This document shows positions 35,582 through 45,044 of a stretch of DNA of 64,000 nt, piece after piece. The DNA is from Candidatus Zixiibacteriota bacterium. GTDB taxonomy: Bacteria; Zixibacteria; MSB-5A5; UBA10806; 4484-95. Below the pieces are notes generated by a model. It was not told the DNA's origin, did not search any database, and worked only from the letters and a program-made list of their open reading frames with translations. Every line of letters begins with the position of its first letter. Within the stretch, counting starts at the first letter, position 1. The DNA lies in the NCBI GenBank assembly GCA_024231855.1, contig JAAEQD010000059.1:1-64000 (forward strand). The letters are read 5' to 3'. The position numbers were made by a program, and so were the translations under genes.

Positions 35582-36405
35582 CGCTTTTCTACCGCCTTTT
35601 TTATTTTCTCCAAACAGATATAAGGAACTTTTACAGTCCCGATAAGAATTCTGCCTTTGCGGGGACCATGACAATCTGATCCGCCGGTATAAAGTATTCC
35701 ATATTTCTGAGCCAGGTTTTTATAATGACTGGTCATATTTCGTTTATGCATGGAATGATATGCTTCAAGACCATCAAGGCCCATATCGACGAAATCGGGA
35801 ATAAACTCATCATGCTTGAAAGTACCGGGATGAGCCAGTACGGCGATACCGCCGATCCGATGAATCAGATCAATAGCGTGATCGACATCAAAGTGCTTTT
35901 TGGGCACATAGGCCGAAGCGTGATAACCCAAATATCTGGCAAAAGCTTCATCGAATGTTTGAACATACTCTTCCTTAACAAGCGCTTCGGCCACATGAGG
36001 CCTGCCAACCGAGGCTTTTCCGGCAATGGATTTTACCGTATCCATTCGCAAGTTAATGCCAAGTTCGTTAAGCTTGGCCACCATCGCTTCGCCGCGTTTG
36101 TAACGTTCCTCCCGAAATCTCTGGATAATCCTGACAAAAGCCTCATCTTTATAATCGAAATAATAAGCCAGGACATGAACATCGTTTTCCATATACAGGC
36201 ATGATAACTCGACGCCGGGGATCAACTCGATACCTTCCTCTTTGGCATAATCAAGTGCCGCGGAAAAGCCGGCCGTAGTATCATGATCGGCGATAGAGAT
36301 AGCAGTGAGTTTTTTCTCGGCTGCTACTTTTACGACTTCCTCTGGTGTTAGAAGACCATCCGAGGCGTTCGTATGTATGTGGAGATCAATATATTCCCTG
36401 GGCAT
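35578..36405 (-). CDS. PHP-domain phosphoesterase (TrpH/YciV-like)
   Basis: 275 aa. HIHTNASDG (about 8-16), ADHDT (about 39-43), PGVELSC, LAHPGT (about 193-198) and GGSDCHG (about 241-247) give the full PHP metal-site set. Closest in style to the RNase AM/3',5'-bisphosphate nucleotidase group (YciV/TrpH). Its ATG overlaps the ftcD stop by one nt (TAATG), a sign of coupling. Confidence 0.88.
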   Translation of the reverse strand: MPREYIDLHIHTNASDGLLTPEEVVKVAAEKKLTAISIADHDTTAGFSAALDYAKEEGIELIPGVELSCLYMENDVHVLAYYFDYKDEAFVRIIQRFREERYKRGEAMVAKLNELGINLRMDTVKSIAGKASVGRPHVAEALVKEEYVQTFDEAFARYLGYHASAYVPKKHFDVDHAIDLIHRIGGIAVLAHPGTFKHDEFIPDFVDMGLDGLEAYHSMHKRNMTSHYKNLAQKYGILYTGGSDCHGPRKGRILIGTVKVPYICLEKIKKAVEKR

Positions 36406-37931
36406 TAAATCTTACCGTCAACAATCTTTTTGGTTTTTTCAAATAAATCATGGCCGCGTTTTAACAGCTCTTCCATATCGGATCTCAGCTTATCGGCAAA
36501 CTCCTTGTCACCGATTCCCGGCAGATTAATTCTGACATTTAGCGAAGCGCCTTCCAGAGCGGCCCTGGCCATGAGGTTGCCCACTCCGGCATCGGAAACG
36601 GAGTTCACATTACCTTTATCCGCTACAGGCGGTAAAAGTTCCATCACTTCGACAGTTTTTTCCATAACCTCCAGGGGAACACTTGTAGCATGCTTGGTAG
36701 CATCCTCGATCGCGGCATCGCGAACTTTCTTATCGTGATCGGTGACTTTCGGCTTTTTCATGGCCAGCATTACCCCATCGAAACTTTGAGCGTCCTTCTC
36801 TATCAAGTATGTTAACTCGTTACGGAGCAGGTCGAGTTTCGCGCGCAAATCCTGGAATTCCGTTTTTACTTTGGCGTATTGCTTTTTGATAATCGTCAAA
36901 CGACTGACCATCTCACCTAATGATGCCGCCAGAGCTCCGCCCAAAGCCGATACCGAACCGCCGCCGGGAGTCGGGTCTTTGGATTGGACCTGTTCTATAA
37001 ACTCTTTCATATGTATTTTAGCCGCTAAAGCCGGAGATTTCATTTTCGACTCTAAAATCTGATCAGAGGTGAAGTTCTCGAAGCCCAGATAATGATCGGC
37101 TACCTGCACAATCGCTTCCAGCGGCGTTAAACCGACTATTTCCGAACTGGTCGGCATCACTCCGTAGCGGGCGGCTTCGGATTTTATCGCCTCGTAAACA
37201 CGATGAATCGGGGTGCCCTGATAATTGACCAGGTTCATCGAAATTTGAACCTGACGGCGCTCCTTTATATCGAAGCCCATAGCCTTGACATAACGGAAGC
37301 CGCCGGTTTGAAATCTGATGGCGTTGGCGATTTTTTTGGCGATATCCAGGCTATGCGTATTTAAATAAACATTAAATGCTACCAGGAATGGCCGGGCGCC
37401 AATAGCCATCGCGCCGGCCTGGGGGTGTGTTTTCGATGGGCCAAAATCCGGCTTTCGTACGGGATTGGTGGCGATTTCATCCCGAATAGCTTCGTACTCG
37501 CCTTTACGAACAACTGCCAGGTTTTCACGGTCGGGACGAGTGGCCGCCGACTCGTAGAGATAAACAGGAATTTCCAGTTCTTTGCCGACTCTCTCCCCCA
37601 GCCTCTTGGCCATCGCGATACAGGTTTTCATTGTCACACCGGAAACCGGGATGAACGGACAAACATCGGTAGCGCCCATTCGGGGATGTTCGCCGCTATG
37701 CTTTTCCATATCGATCAGCTCAGAAGCTCTTCGAATGGCCAGGAAAGCGGTCTCTTCGCATACCTCCGGTTCGCCGACAAAAGTTACTACCGCGCGATTG
37801 TGGTCTTTATCCATTTCGGCATCAAGCATCGTCGTGCCCTGAACCGACTCGATTATTCTGACTATTTCGCCAATGACTTCAGGACGACGCCCTTCGGAGA
37901 AATTTGGAACGCATTCAACAATTCTGGCCAT
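36405..37931 (-). CDS. ftcD: Glutamate formimidoyltransferase / formimidoyl-THF cyclodeaminase
   Basis: 508 aa fusion. Residues 1 to about 300 are the formiminotransferase (VECVPNFSEGRRPEVIGEIV, HNRAVVTFVGEP, GEHPRMGATDVCPFIPVSG), and about 310-508 the cyclodeaminase (DPTPGGGSVSALGGALAASL, VSDAGVGNLMARAALEGA). The enzyme moves the formimino group from formiminoglutamate to tetrahydrofolate and releases ammonia, a step of histidine degradation. No hut genes are nearby. Confidence 0.95.
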   Translation of the reverse strand: MARIVECVPNFSEGRRPEVIGEIVRIIESVQGTTMLDAEMDKDHNRAVVTFVGEPEVCEETAFLAIRRASELIDMEKHSGEHPRMGATDVCPFIPVSGVTMKTCIAMAKRLGERVGKELEIPVYLYESAATRPDRENLAVVRKGEYEAIRDEIATNPVRKPDFGPSKTHPQAGAMAIGARPFLVAFNVYLNTHSLDIAKKIANAIRFQTGGFRYVKAMGFDIKERRQVQISMNLVNYQGTPIHRVYEAIKSEAARYGVMPTSSEIVGLTPLEAIVQVADHYLGFENFTSDQILESKMKSPALAAKIHMKEFIEQVQSKDPTPGGGSVSALGGALAASLGEMVSRLTIIKKQYAKVKTEFQDLRAKLDLLRNELTYLIEKDAQSFDGVMLAMKKPKVTDHDKKVRDAAIEDATKHATSVPLEVMEKTVEVMELLPPVADKGNVNSVSDAGVGNLMARAALEGASLNVRINLPGIGDKEFADKLRSDMEELLKRGHDLFEKTKKIVDGKI

Positions 37932-37952
37932 ATTTAACCTCTTACTATCCTC

Positions 37953-38888
37953 TTATTTATGTAACGACTTAATAGCCGCTGCTAAAAGCGGCATCATGAT
38001 TTCATGGTGTCCCGTAAAACTATATCTCTTACCTCCCATGATCGTTGGTCTCTGGACCACGTTCAAGTTGGGTCGATAATGCTGTATCATATCGAAATTG
38101 GCCGCCGAGAAGCTTGATATATCGCCATAAAGGTTGCGCGCGACCGTTAAAGCCTTGAGGAATACCTCGGGCATAATCACCGCCGAGCCAAAATTAACCA
38201 CTACACCGCCTTTATGAAGTTTTCTGATTTTCTCCGCCATGAGTTTAAAATCGATATGACTTTTGTGCCCCCATAAGGCGGCATCGAACTCAGGATGTTG
38301 GCAGATTGTATCGGTTCCAATTGCGATATGGACGCTGACAGGTATCCCGGTTTGAAACGCCCTGGTTAATACCGAATAGGAAGCGTATTTCGGGCGAAGC
38401 TCGCTGATATATCCGCCGACAGATTCGCCTATCCCGCAATCTTTATCAGACTTGGCCAGCGCCTGGCTTAAATGAGTCGGAGTTTCTTCGACCATCCCGA
38501 ATGAACCATCTCCCAGCGTCTCGGCCACCTCTTCGGAAGTGCGGCCCCAGAACGCGATTTCCAAATCATGAATCACACCGGCGCCATTCAAACCCAGATG
38601 AGTAATATAGCCGTTTTTTATCAGGTCGTTGATAACCGGAGATAAGCCTATTTTTAGCGGATGAGCGCCCATCATCCAAACAATCGCTTTATTACGGCGT
38701 TTGGCTTTGATTATATCAGCCGCCAGGTTCTTTAAATCCGTTGCCTTGAGAAAATCGGGCAGGCTATCGAAAAACGATTTTATCGATCGAGGTGTGCCGG
38801 CGAATTTCTCGGTATTAGATTTTGTCTTTCGGCCGCGTACCGAATACCTGACAACATTACTTAAATCCGCGACTTTTTTATCGGTCAT
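37953..38888 (-). CDS. Deoxyhypusine-synthase-like protein
   Basis: 311 aa, no signal peptide. WMMGAHPLKIGLSPVINDLI, NGAGVIHDLEIAFWG, and HIAIGTDTICQHPEFD suggest the NAD-binding Rossmann fold of the deoxyhypusine synthase superfamily: the layout of GLS-I-LI-G followed by GA-IHDLE resembles that enzyme. The catalytic Lys of true deoxyhypusine synthases is not identified, and bacteria lack eIF5A, so the reaction may differ. Gap to ftcD is 21 nt; its start overlaps the DUF3108 gene by 11 nt. Confidence 0.5.
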   Translation of the reverse strand: MTDKKVADLSNVVRYSVRGRKTKSNTEKFAGTPRSIKSFFDSLPDFLKATDLKNLAADIIKAKRRNKAIVWMMGAHPLKIGLSPVINDLIKNGYITHLGLNGAGVIHDLEIAFWGRTSEEVAETLGDGSFGMVEETPTHLSQALAKSDKDCGIGESVGGYISELRPKYASYSVLTRAFQTGIPVSVHIAIGTDTICQHPEFDAALWGHKSHIDFKLMAEKIRKLHKGGVVVNFGSAVIMPEVFLKALTVARNLYGDISSFSAANFDMIQHYRPNLNVVQRPTIMGGKRYSFTGHHEIMMPLLAAAIKSLHK

Positions 38889-39780
38889 TGTCCGCCCCTA
38901 TCATTTGTTCATCCGGAAAAGCCCCGTATTTAAATTTCTTCAATTTAACATGTATCGAGCCCAGGAAAAAGACCTCAGTTTGCATTTTCACCGGCAACTT
39001 GTATTCATCATCAGTCAACCATATCTTAATACTGCCCTTGGCTTTAAATATGCCTTCGGCCCGCATCACCGGCTCAACGACTATACAATCAAATTCGCCG
39101 GCCGCAACTTTAACCGTTTCCCGGCCATGAACGATAACTTTAAGAGGATAATTTTTTTTGTCGGTATGATTATCGATAAGGATTTCCGAACCCGGCTCAA
39201 TATCCTGAGTCCGAACATAATAAAATGATGAATAAGCGTCCTGAACGAATGAATAGGTTGGGATTGTATCTTTGCCGGTTATGGCCATATGTCTGCGCTG
39301 GTCAAAATTGGTGGTCTTCTCGGCTTTATACCCGCCCTCGTGCAGATTTTTATAAAAATAATGCGAGAAAATTCCATCATAATCGATATAGGTCAAAACG
39401 GTATCCCTGACTTTATAAAATGTCGAGACAAAGCCATTGGAATGAGCGGTAGATCTGATCTTGAAGCATTTAGCGCCATTATGCCTAATGGTATCGACTA
39501 CGGCCATTATCGCGGTTCCTGCCGGAAGTATACCATAGCTAACGCTGAATTCGAGATATTCGCCTATATTAAATGCCCGGTTTTCGATTTTTCTCTTCCA
39601 CCAGTTAGAATCGGAAGCCCGAGCGATATAAGCCGAATCGGGAGGTTGCGGTATAACCTGCTCGACCGAATCCGGCACAATACCGACCGTATCGACCCAT
39701 GTTGAATCATCAGCAAAAGCTAATTGCATAAAAGAGATTAAGGCAATTGCTGTTAAAATTTTTACCGCAATATTAATCAT
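38878..39780 (-). CDS. Secreted DUF3108 protein
   Basis: 300 aa from the ATG at 39780, which begins the signal peptide MINIAVKILTAIALISFMQL; an upstream in-frame ATG at 39831 would place 17 extra residues before it and is not used. The chosen start overlaps the phosphatase gene by 8 nt. The mature domain (LEFSVSYGILPAGTAIMAVV, VLTYIDYDGIFSHYFYKNLH, VAAGEFDCIVVEP, DEYKLPVKMQTEVFFLGS) matches DUF3108, a periplasmic lipocalin-like fold. Function unknown. Confidence 0.85.
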   Translation of the reverse strand: MINIAVKILTAIALISFMQLAFADDSTWVDTVGIVPDSVEQVIPQPPDSAYIARASDSNWWKRKIENRAFNIGEYLEFSVSYGILPAGTAIMAVVDTIRHNGAKCFKIRSTAHSNGFVSTFYKVRDTVLTYIDYDGIFSHYFYKNLHEGGYKAEKTTNFDQRRHMAITGKDTIPTYSFVQDAYSSFYYVRTQDIEPGSEILIDNHTDKKNYPLKVIVHGRETVKVAAGEFDCIVVEPVMRAEGIFKAKGSIKIWLTDDEYKLPVKMQTEVFFLGSIHVKLKKFKYGAFPDEQMIGADNDR

Positions 39781-40267
39781 CTGCCCGGGACAACTTAATA
39801 ATCTGAGGGAAAATATTGCGGGTGATTTCATCTAATTCAAGAAACGTTTGATTATACTGCTCCAATGAACCGCCAATCGGATCATCCACTCCCGCCTGAC
39901 TTCGCTCGTATGACAGAGGAAAACCTTTAAAGAGATGAAGCTTTGAAATCGTCGCTCGATCGTATGACAAAATCGTATCCGCGTGTTCCGGAGCCATGGC
40001 CAGAATCAGATTCGAGTTTTTAATTAGCTCAGGTGTGAGCGCCGTCGAGCGATGGCCGGAGATATCGATATCCCAATGAGCGGCGGCGGCGATCGCGTAA
40101 TCGGTTGCCGGCATGCCGGCCATAGCGCCGGTACCGGCGGAATAAATTTCCAGGTTGTTTAATTTTCTTTCCTCGGCGACTTTTCTCAGGATACCCTTGG
40201 CCATAGCCGAACGACAGGTATTACCGGTACACACTATTAATACTTTATATTTTGGATTGGCAGTCAT
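39773..40267 (-). CDS. Low-molecular-weight phosphatase, arginine-phosphatase-like
   Basis: 164 aa. The loop CTGNTCRSAM has C13 and R19; Thr17 (CTGNTCRS) is typical of YwlE-type protein arginine phosphatases, while tyrosine phosphatases usually carry Ile or Leu at that place. The general acid is in GVDDPIGGSLEQYNQTF. Directly downstream of tsaC, as in Bacillus (ywlC-ywlE), supporting the assignment. An arginine kinase partner (McsB) is not in the window. Confidence 0.85.
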   Translation of the reverse strand: MTANPKYKVLIVCTGNTCRSAMAKGILRKVAEERKLNNLEIYSAGTGAMAGMPATDYAIAAAAHWDIDISGHRSTALTPELIKNSNLILAMAPEHADTILSYDRATISKLHLFKGFPLSYERSQAGVDDPIGGSLEQYNQTFLELDEITRNIFPQIIKLSRADD

Positions 40268-40268
40268 A

Positions 40269-40877
40269 TTAATTCATTGCTTTCTTGAGTTTCTCAAGGC
40301 TGATTGCACCTTCCCTGATAATTTTTAATTTCTCCGATGTACAATCAATTACAGTTGAGGCAACTCCGGATGGATGAACATCGAACTTACAGATAAAATC
40401 GGCATTAACGGTAATTTCATCGGGGATATCATCGAATTCCCGTGTTTGTTTTTGTCCTGTAATATTGGCGCTGGTCGCTGCCAATGGCTTACCGGATAGC
40501 CTGACTAATTCTCGTAATTCTTCAGAATCAGGGATTCTGACCCCAATCGAGTTATTATTACCGGCTATATGGCCGATATTATTCAAGCCCGATTTGAATA
40601 TTAGAGTTAAGGGTCCGGGCCAATAGTTTTTAGCTATATTTCTAATATACGGACTGAATTCTACTTGAAGTTTTTCGATATTTTCAATCGAATCACATAT
40701 TATGGCTACTGGTTTGCCCGGGCTTTTCTTGATTTTAAATATCGAGGCAACGGCTTCGGCGCTCTCATAATTACACATCAAACCCCAGACCGTGTCGGTT
40801 GGCGCCAATATAATGCCCCCTTGCTGAATAATCGCGGCAGCTTTCTTTAAATCATCAAGACGGTCGCTATCGATCAA
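40269..40877 (-). CDS. tsaC: Threonylcarbamoyl-AMP synthase
   Basis: 202 aa, the short TsaC/YrdC form without the Sua5 domain. Motifs GGIILAPTDTVWGLMCNYES, IFKIKKSPGKPVAIICDS, WPGPLTLIFKS, GVRIPDSEELRELV and GKPLAATSANITG are diagnostic. Makes threonylcarbamoyl-AMP from Thr, bicarbonate and ATP for tRNA t6A37. Start overlaps the SPOR gene by 4 nt (ATGA). Confidence 0.95.
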   Translation of the reverse strand: MIDSDRLDDLKKAAAIIQQGGIILAPTDTVWGLMCNYESAEAVASIFKIKKSPGKPVAIICDSIENIEKLQVEFSPYIRNIAKNYWPGPLTLIFKSGLNNIGHIAGNNNSIGVRIPDSEELRELVRLSGKPLAATSANITGQKQTREFDDIPDEITVNADFICKFDVHPSGVASTVIDCTSEKLKIIREGAISLEKLKKAMN

Positions 40878-41389
40878 TGAATCACCCTAACCAACCAGGC
40901 ATCTTTAAAGCCGGTTTCTTTAACATACTCCAGAAAGTCTTCGCCACCCTCGGGTTCATAGAACTCGCCAACCCTAACCTTATAATATGGCATTTGGTAT
41001 TCCACAAAAACACCTTCCGGAAACAATCCCTCTATATCGGCGGCAAACTGCTGGGCTTCATCAAACGACTTGGAAGCGAATATCTGGACCCTGAAAATTA
41101 CGGGAGGTTGGGTCTCCTGCTCATCAACATCCAGATCATCGACTTCAACAGAGACTGGGTATTGACTGGATACTGGCTGGCTCTGCTCTGAAATCACGGG
41201 TTTTGATGCCGTACGGCTTTTACCTGTAATAACCGCATCATCGCCGGGGAAACCCAGCGGATCAAATCGGTGCTCCGATTCGGTGCGCTTGTCCTTATCT
41301 ACTGATGTTTTATGAACTCCGGCGCCACAACCGATAATGAATATGGGCACGATAAGTATTAGTTTAAAGATATTTTGAATATTTATCAT
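40874..41389 (-). CDS. SPOR-domain lipoprotein
   Basis: 171 aa. Lipobox FIIGC (Cys 21) and an acidic linker precede a SPOR domain at about 98-171 (VIFRVQIFASKSFDEAQQF, VEYQMPYYKVRVGEF), which binds peptidoglycan stripped of stem peptides. Likely acts at the cell wall. Its ATG lies 26 nt inside the end of the guanylyltransferase gene. Confidence 0.88.
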   Translation of the reverse strand: MINIQNIFKLILIVPIFIIGCGAGVHKTSVDKDKRTESEHRFDPLGFPGDDAVITGKSRTASKPVISEQSQPVSSQYPVSVEVDDLDVDEQETQPPVIFRVQIFASKSFDEAQQFAADIEGLFPEGVFVEYQMPYYKVRVGEFYEPEGGEDFLEYVKETGFKDAWLVRVIH

Positions 41390-42446
41390 CTTTTTCCAGT
41401 TTGCTTAAAAGTTTCTTGATATCATTAACCCGTGTCTTGTGCGCCACCATGATGACTTTATCGGCCTTAACTACTACCAGATCAGCAATCCCAAAACCTA
41501 CAATAATATCACCTTCGGTTTTATTAACAATCGTATTTTCATAGCTTGAATCGAGAATAACGTCACCTAATATCACATTTTTTTCCGCATTGGGTTCATA
41601 TATTCTTTGAAGCGCCAACCATGAGCCAACATCATCCCATTTCATATCGCCTTTAAGACATAAAACATTATCGGCTTTTTCGAGTATAGCGAAATCCACC
41701 GATATATTATCGCAATCTCGATACAAGCTTTTAATCGATTCGCCATTGTCGTCGGAAGTCATTGTTTCCCGATATGTTAGTAAACAGTCGTACATTGAGG
41801 GCATATATTTTTCGACCGCTTTCAAGAAAGTTTTTACATTCCAAACAAACATCCCTGAATTCCACAGATGTTTGCGGTCAAGATAATATTCCTGGGCGTT
41901 TGGCCTCTCCGGCTTCTCCTTGAACCGGGTAACATCGTAGAATTTTATGCCGCTGATTTCGGTAATCTTGGGACCCATCTCGATATAACCATAGCCCGTT
42001 TCGGGACGGCAGGGGACAATGCCGATAGTTATAAGCTTGTCTTCGCGAGAAGCTAACCCGGCCGCCGATTTGAGGATTCTGGTAAGTTGCTCCTGAGGTT
42101 TGATCATATGATCGGAGGAAAGCACAATCATCACGGCGTCGGGATCTTTCTTCTGGATATGAACCGCCGCCAGCGCCAATGCCAAACATGTATTTTTGCC
42201 TTCCGGTTCCAGAAGCAGGTTTTCTTTAGTTATCTTTTCGGTATTTTCAAGTATCTGGTCTTCAATATCGACGCCCGAGACAACGACAATCCGATCCATG
42301 GGGATTAACGGCTCGAGGCGTCCAATAGTCTCTTCGAGCATTATCTTGTCGGACGTCAATTTTAAAAGTTGCTTTGGATTTTTTCTGGTCGAAAGCGGCC
42401 AGAATCTCTCGCCTCTGCCGCCGGCCAAAATTACGCCATAATTCAT
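41364..42446 (-). CDS. manC: Mannose-1-phosphate guanylyltransferase
   Basis: 360 aa from the ATG at 42446, preceded by AAGGGTGA; a start 11 codons earlier lies inside the previous gene. VILAGGRGERFWPLSTRKNP is the nucleotidyltransferase motif; LSSDHMI and RFKEKPERPNAQEYY follow, with WNSGMFVWNV and DVGSW. Makes GDP-mannose from GTP and mannose-1-phosphate, for surface polysaccharide. The isomerase domain of fused ManC enzymes is absent. Confidence 0.92.
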   Translation of the reverse strand: MNYGVILAGGRGERFWPLSTRKNPKQLLKLTSDKIMLEETIGRLEPLIPMDRIVVVSGVDIEDQILENTEKITKENLLLEPEGKNTCLALALAAVHIQKKDPDAVMIVLSSDHMIKPQEQLTRILKSAAGLASREDKLITIGIVPCRPETGYGYIEMGPKITEISGIKFYDVTRFKEKPERPNAQEYYLDRKHLWNSGMFVWNVKTFLKAVEKYMPSMYDCLLTYRETMTSDDNGESIKSLYRDCDNISVDFAILEKADNVLCLKGDMKWDDVGSWLALQRIYEPNAEKNVILGDVILDSSYENTIVNKTEGDIIVGFGIADLVVVKADKVIMVAHKTRVNDIKKLLSKLEKDDKYSKYL

Positions 42447-42447
42447 T

Positions 42448-44181
42448 TTACTCACCCTTGCTCTTGCCTTTGGGGACAACCATCGGTTTGTGTTCGTACA
42501 AGTATCTTTTTATCTTCCTGGTAGATGTTTTCTCAAAATCCTCATCACGTATAATCACATACTTTACACGCTTATAATCGGCCAGATGTTCACATTGTTT
42601 CAGAACTTCAAGCTTAATTGTCTTCTCGAGATACTCTTCGGTTAAGGTTATGCTCTTTTCCTCGGCCCTGGCCGCGAAATAATCGAGATCAGGAACTATT
42701 ATAGCTTCTATCTCCTCACCGCCGCCTGAATCGGGCAACGGTCTGCCAAGTACCAGAGATTCCAGAATAAACGGCGAACTACTCAAAGCGAATTCTATCT
42801 CCTCCGGGTAAACGTTTTTGCCACCCGGAGTCACAATCAGGCTCTTCCTCCGGCCGGCAATATAATAGAAGCCCTCGGCATCGACTCTGGCCAGATCGCC
42901 TGTATGCAGCCAGCCATCCTTGAGTACTTCGGCTGTGGCCTTCTCATTTTTATAATAGCCTTTCATTATCATTGGACCTTTGGCCGCTATTTCCCCAACT
43001 CCGGCAGTATCAACATTGATTAACTTAATTTCGGCTCCGGGAAGAGCCATGCCGAGAGAGGCATTCCTGTAATTATCCGGAGGATTAAAAGTTATTACAG
43101 GAGACGATTCGGTAAGGCCGTAGCCTTGGATCATGCGGAATCCCAGGCTGTTGAAAGCCTCGGCAATCACAGGAGACATCGGCGCGCCGCCGACCGCCAT
43201 CAACCGCAGCGTCGTGAGTCCCGCTTTTTCTCGAAGGCTGCCGAATAATTTACCGCCGGCTTCAACATTGGCGGATTTTTTCAAAAATCTGCTTAACCCG
43301 TAAATGGTCCTGAATATCGCTCTCGTAAAGGGCGGCTTTTTTTCGATCGCCTTCATCATCCCGATATACATCTTCTCGAAAACCAGCGGCACTCCGACCA
43401 GGACGGTCGCCGCGTTGGATTTGATATCCTCGACAATTAGCTTTGAAGCTAATCCCCTGGCATAAGTTATCGACGCCCCTAATGCCAACGGCATCAGAAA
43501 ACCGACGGTGCATTCGAAAGTATGATGTATCGGCAAAATCGAAATGAAATTATCTTCAGGAATGATAATATTCAGCAATTCAATCCCATAAACATCGCTG
43601 GTGATATTGCCATGAGACAGCATTACCCCTTTGGCTAATCCCGTTGTCCCGGAGGTATATAACAATGCGGCTAATTTATCGATGTTTACATCGGGTGGAT
43701 TTATCTCCGCCGGGTTTTTCCCCTCCAATAGATAGGGTGTTTTGCCATCATCTCTATCCATACAGATAACGGCATCCAGTGTCTCGATATCACCGAGCAA
43801 CGGCTCAATTTCGGGTAATATCTTTTCCGAAACAACGACTACTTTCGAGCGGGAATTACGAATGATATAGCTCCACTCGGCAATTTTAAGATTGGCATCA
43901 AGAGGCACGTTAACGGCGTCGAGAAACAACGACGCGAAATATACGGCGCCCCAGGCCGGCTGATTGACCGACAGAATAGCGACTTTGTCATCAGCTTTGA
44001 TTCCGGCCTTCTTCAAGGCCGCGGCGGCTTGTCTTACCATAAAATAATAGTCATCGTAAGTAATTGGCTTGAAACTTTCGCCGTCAAAATGGTTCATCGC
44101 CACCCGGTCGCCGTACCGGTCGCGGCTGCGAACCAACATCTGGGGAATGGTAAGCTGGTCTAAAGATTTTTGATCATTCAT
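42448..44181 (-). CDS. Long-chain acyl-CoA synthetase (AMP-forming)
   Basis: 577 aa. ATP site LLYTSGTTGLAKGVMLSH at about 172-189; GYGLTESSPVITFNPP and GWLHTGDLARVDAEGFYYIA (A8 region) follow. FadD-like fold: activates fatty acids through acyl-AMP to acyl-CoA. First gene of the probable 12-gene operon; promoter at 44228-44256. The stop lies 1 nt upstream of the guanylyltransferase ATG. Confidence 0.92.
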   Translation of the reverse strand: MNDQKSLDQLTIPQMLVRSRDRYGDRVAMNHFDGESFKPITYDDYYFMVRQAAAALKKAGIKADDKVAILSVNQPAWGAVYFASLFLDAVNVPLDANLKIAEWSYIIRNSRSKVVVVSEKILPEIEPLLGDIETLDAVICMDRDDGKTPYLLEGKNPAEINPPDVNIDKLAALLYTSGTTGLAKGVMLSHGNITSDVYGIELLNIIIPEDNFISILPIHHTFECTVGFLMPLALGASITYARGLASKLIVEDIKSNAATVLVGVPLVFEKMYIGMMKAIEKKPPFTRAIFRTIYGLSRFLKKSANVEAGGKLFGSLREKAGLTTLRLMAVGGAPMSPVIAEAFNSLGFRMIQGYGLTESSPVITFNPPDNYRNASLGMALPGAEIKLINVDTAGVGEIAAKGPMIMKGYYKNEKATAEVLKDGWLHTGDLARVDAEGFYYIAGRRKSLIVTPGGKNVYPEEIEFALSSSPFILESLVLGRPLPDSGGGEEIEAIIVPDLDYFAARAEEKSITLTEEYLEKTIKLEVLKQCEHLADYKRVKYVIIRDEDFEKTSTRKIKRYLYEHKPMVVPKGKSKGE

Positions 44182-44227
44182 AATCGTCTCTTTGCCTTAA
44201 GCTTAATATTCACAATATATTCAGTCA

Positions 44228-44256
44228 AATATATTATCAATGGTATGCCATTGCAA
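44228..44256 (-). promoter_or_regulatory. Promoter of the 12-gene operon with an internal palindrome
   Basis: Minus-strand TTGCAA (44251-44256), 17-nt spacer, TATATT (44228-44233). Between the boxes lies CAATGG-TATG-CCATTG (44238-44253), a perfect 6-bp inverted repeat with a 4-bp gap that would block polymerase if a dimer bound it. The rest of 44182-44489 shows no other clear signal. Confidence 0.5.
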
Positions 44257-44489
44257 GCTTATTTAAGCTAAATCAGCCCTACTTAGGAGTTGCAATACTA
44301 GTCGATTTATCCGATCATAACGGCCCATTTTAGGCATAATTCCCCGGAATAATCTAGCCAACCGGCAATTATAATAAAATTCGATCTCTATTTTTAAAAA
44401 CCGGCTCAAATGACCTCAAAAAAACATAGATAAATCTGAAATTTTTGAATAAAATACGCCTTGACGGTTATATGAATACAGGTAATGTG

Positions 44490-45044
44490 ATGGAGACTGA
44501 AGATAAAGAATTAGTTAAAGAGTGCCTCGGCGGTAATTTGCGGAAATTTCGCGCCCTGGTCGAGCGGTATAAAAAGCCGATGTATTTCTATGCCCTGGGT
44601 ATGGTAGGCAATCCCGAGGATGCCTATGATTTATCGCAAGAAGCGTTTATCCGGGCTTATCGTTCGCTGAATCGCTTTGACAGCAAGTTCCAGTTTAAAA
44701 GCTGGTTGTTTGCCATTCTGTCGAATTTATGCAAAAACGCCCTTCGATCCGCCGGTATCAGGCAAAAATATATTGCCTCGGATAAAGCCCTGGAATCAGC
44801 CCCGGCTTCGACCGAAACCAATCCCGAGAAAATCTACGTTTCGAAAAAAATCAAGGAAGCTGTCTGGGACGCTCTGGCCACGCTCGATGAGGAGGCTCGG
44901 GAGATCATAATCCTGAAGCATTTCCAGGATATGCCATATAAGGATATTGCCGAGATCCTCGATATTCCCCTGGGCTCGGTGATGTCCCGTCTTCATTACG
45001 CAAGATTAAAACTTAAAAAAGCTCTCGCGGGGGTGATGGAATGA
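44490..45044 (+). CDS. ECF sigma factor
   Basis: 184 aa from the ATG at 44490 (METEDKELVKECLGGN); ATG 44472 or TTG 44445 in frame would be longer, but their ribosome sites are no better. Region 2: DLSQEAFIRAYRSLNRF with KSWLFAILSNLCKNALR; region 4: LDEEAREIIILKHFQDMPYK and LDIPLGSVMSRLHYARLKLK. Couples to its anti-sigma factor by ATGA overlap. Confidence 0.92.
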   Translation: METEDKELVKECLGGNLRKFRALVERYKKPMYFYALGMVGNPEDAYDLSQEAFIRAYRSLNRFDSKFQFKSWLFAILSNLCKNALRSAGIRQKYIASDKALESAPASTETNPEKIYVSKKIKEAVWDALATLDEEAREIIILKHFQDMPYKDIAEILDIPLGSVMSRLHYARLKLKKALAGVME

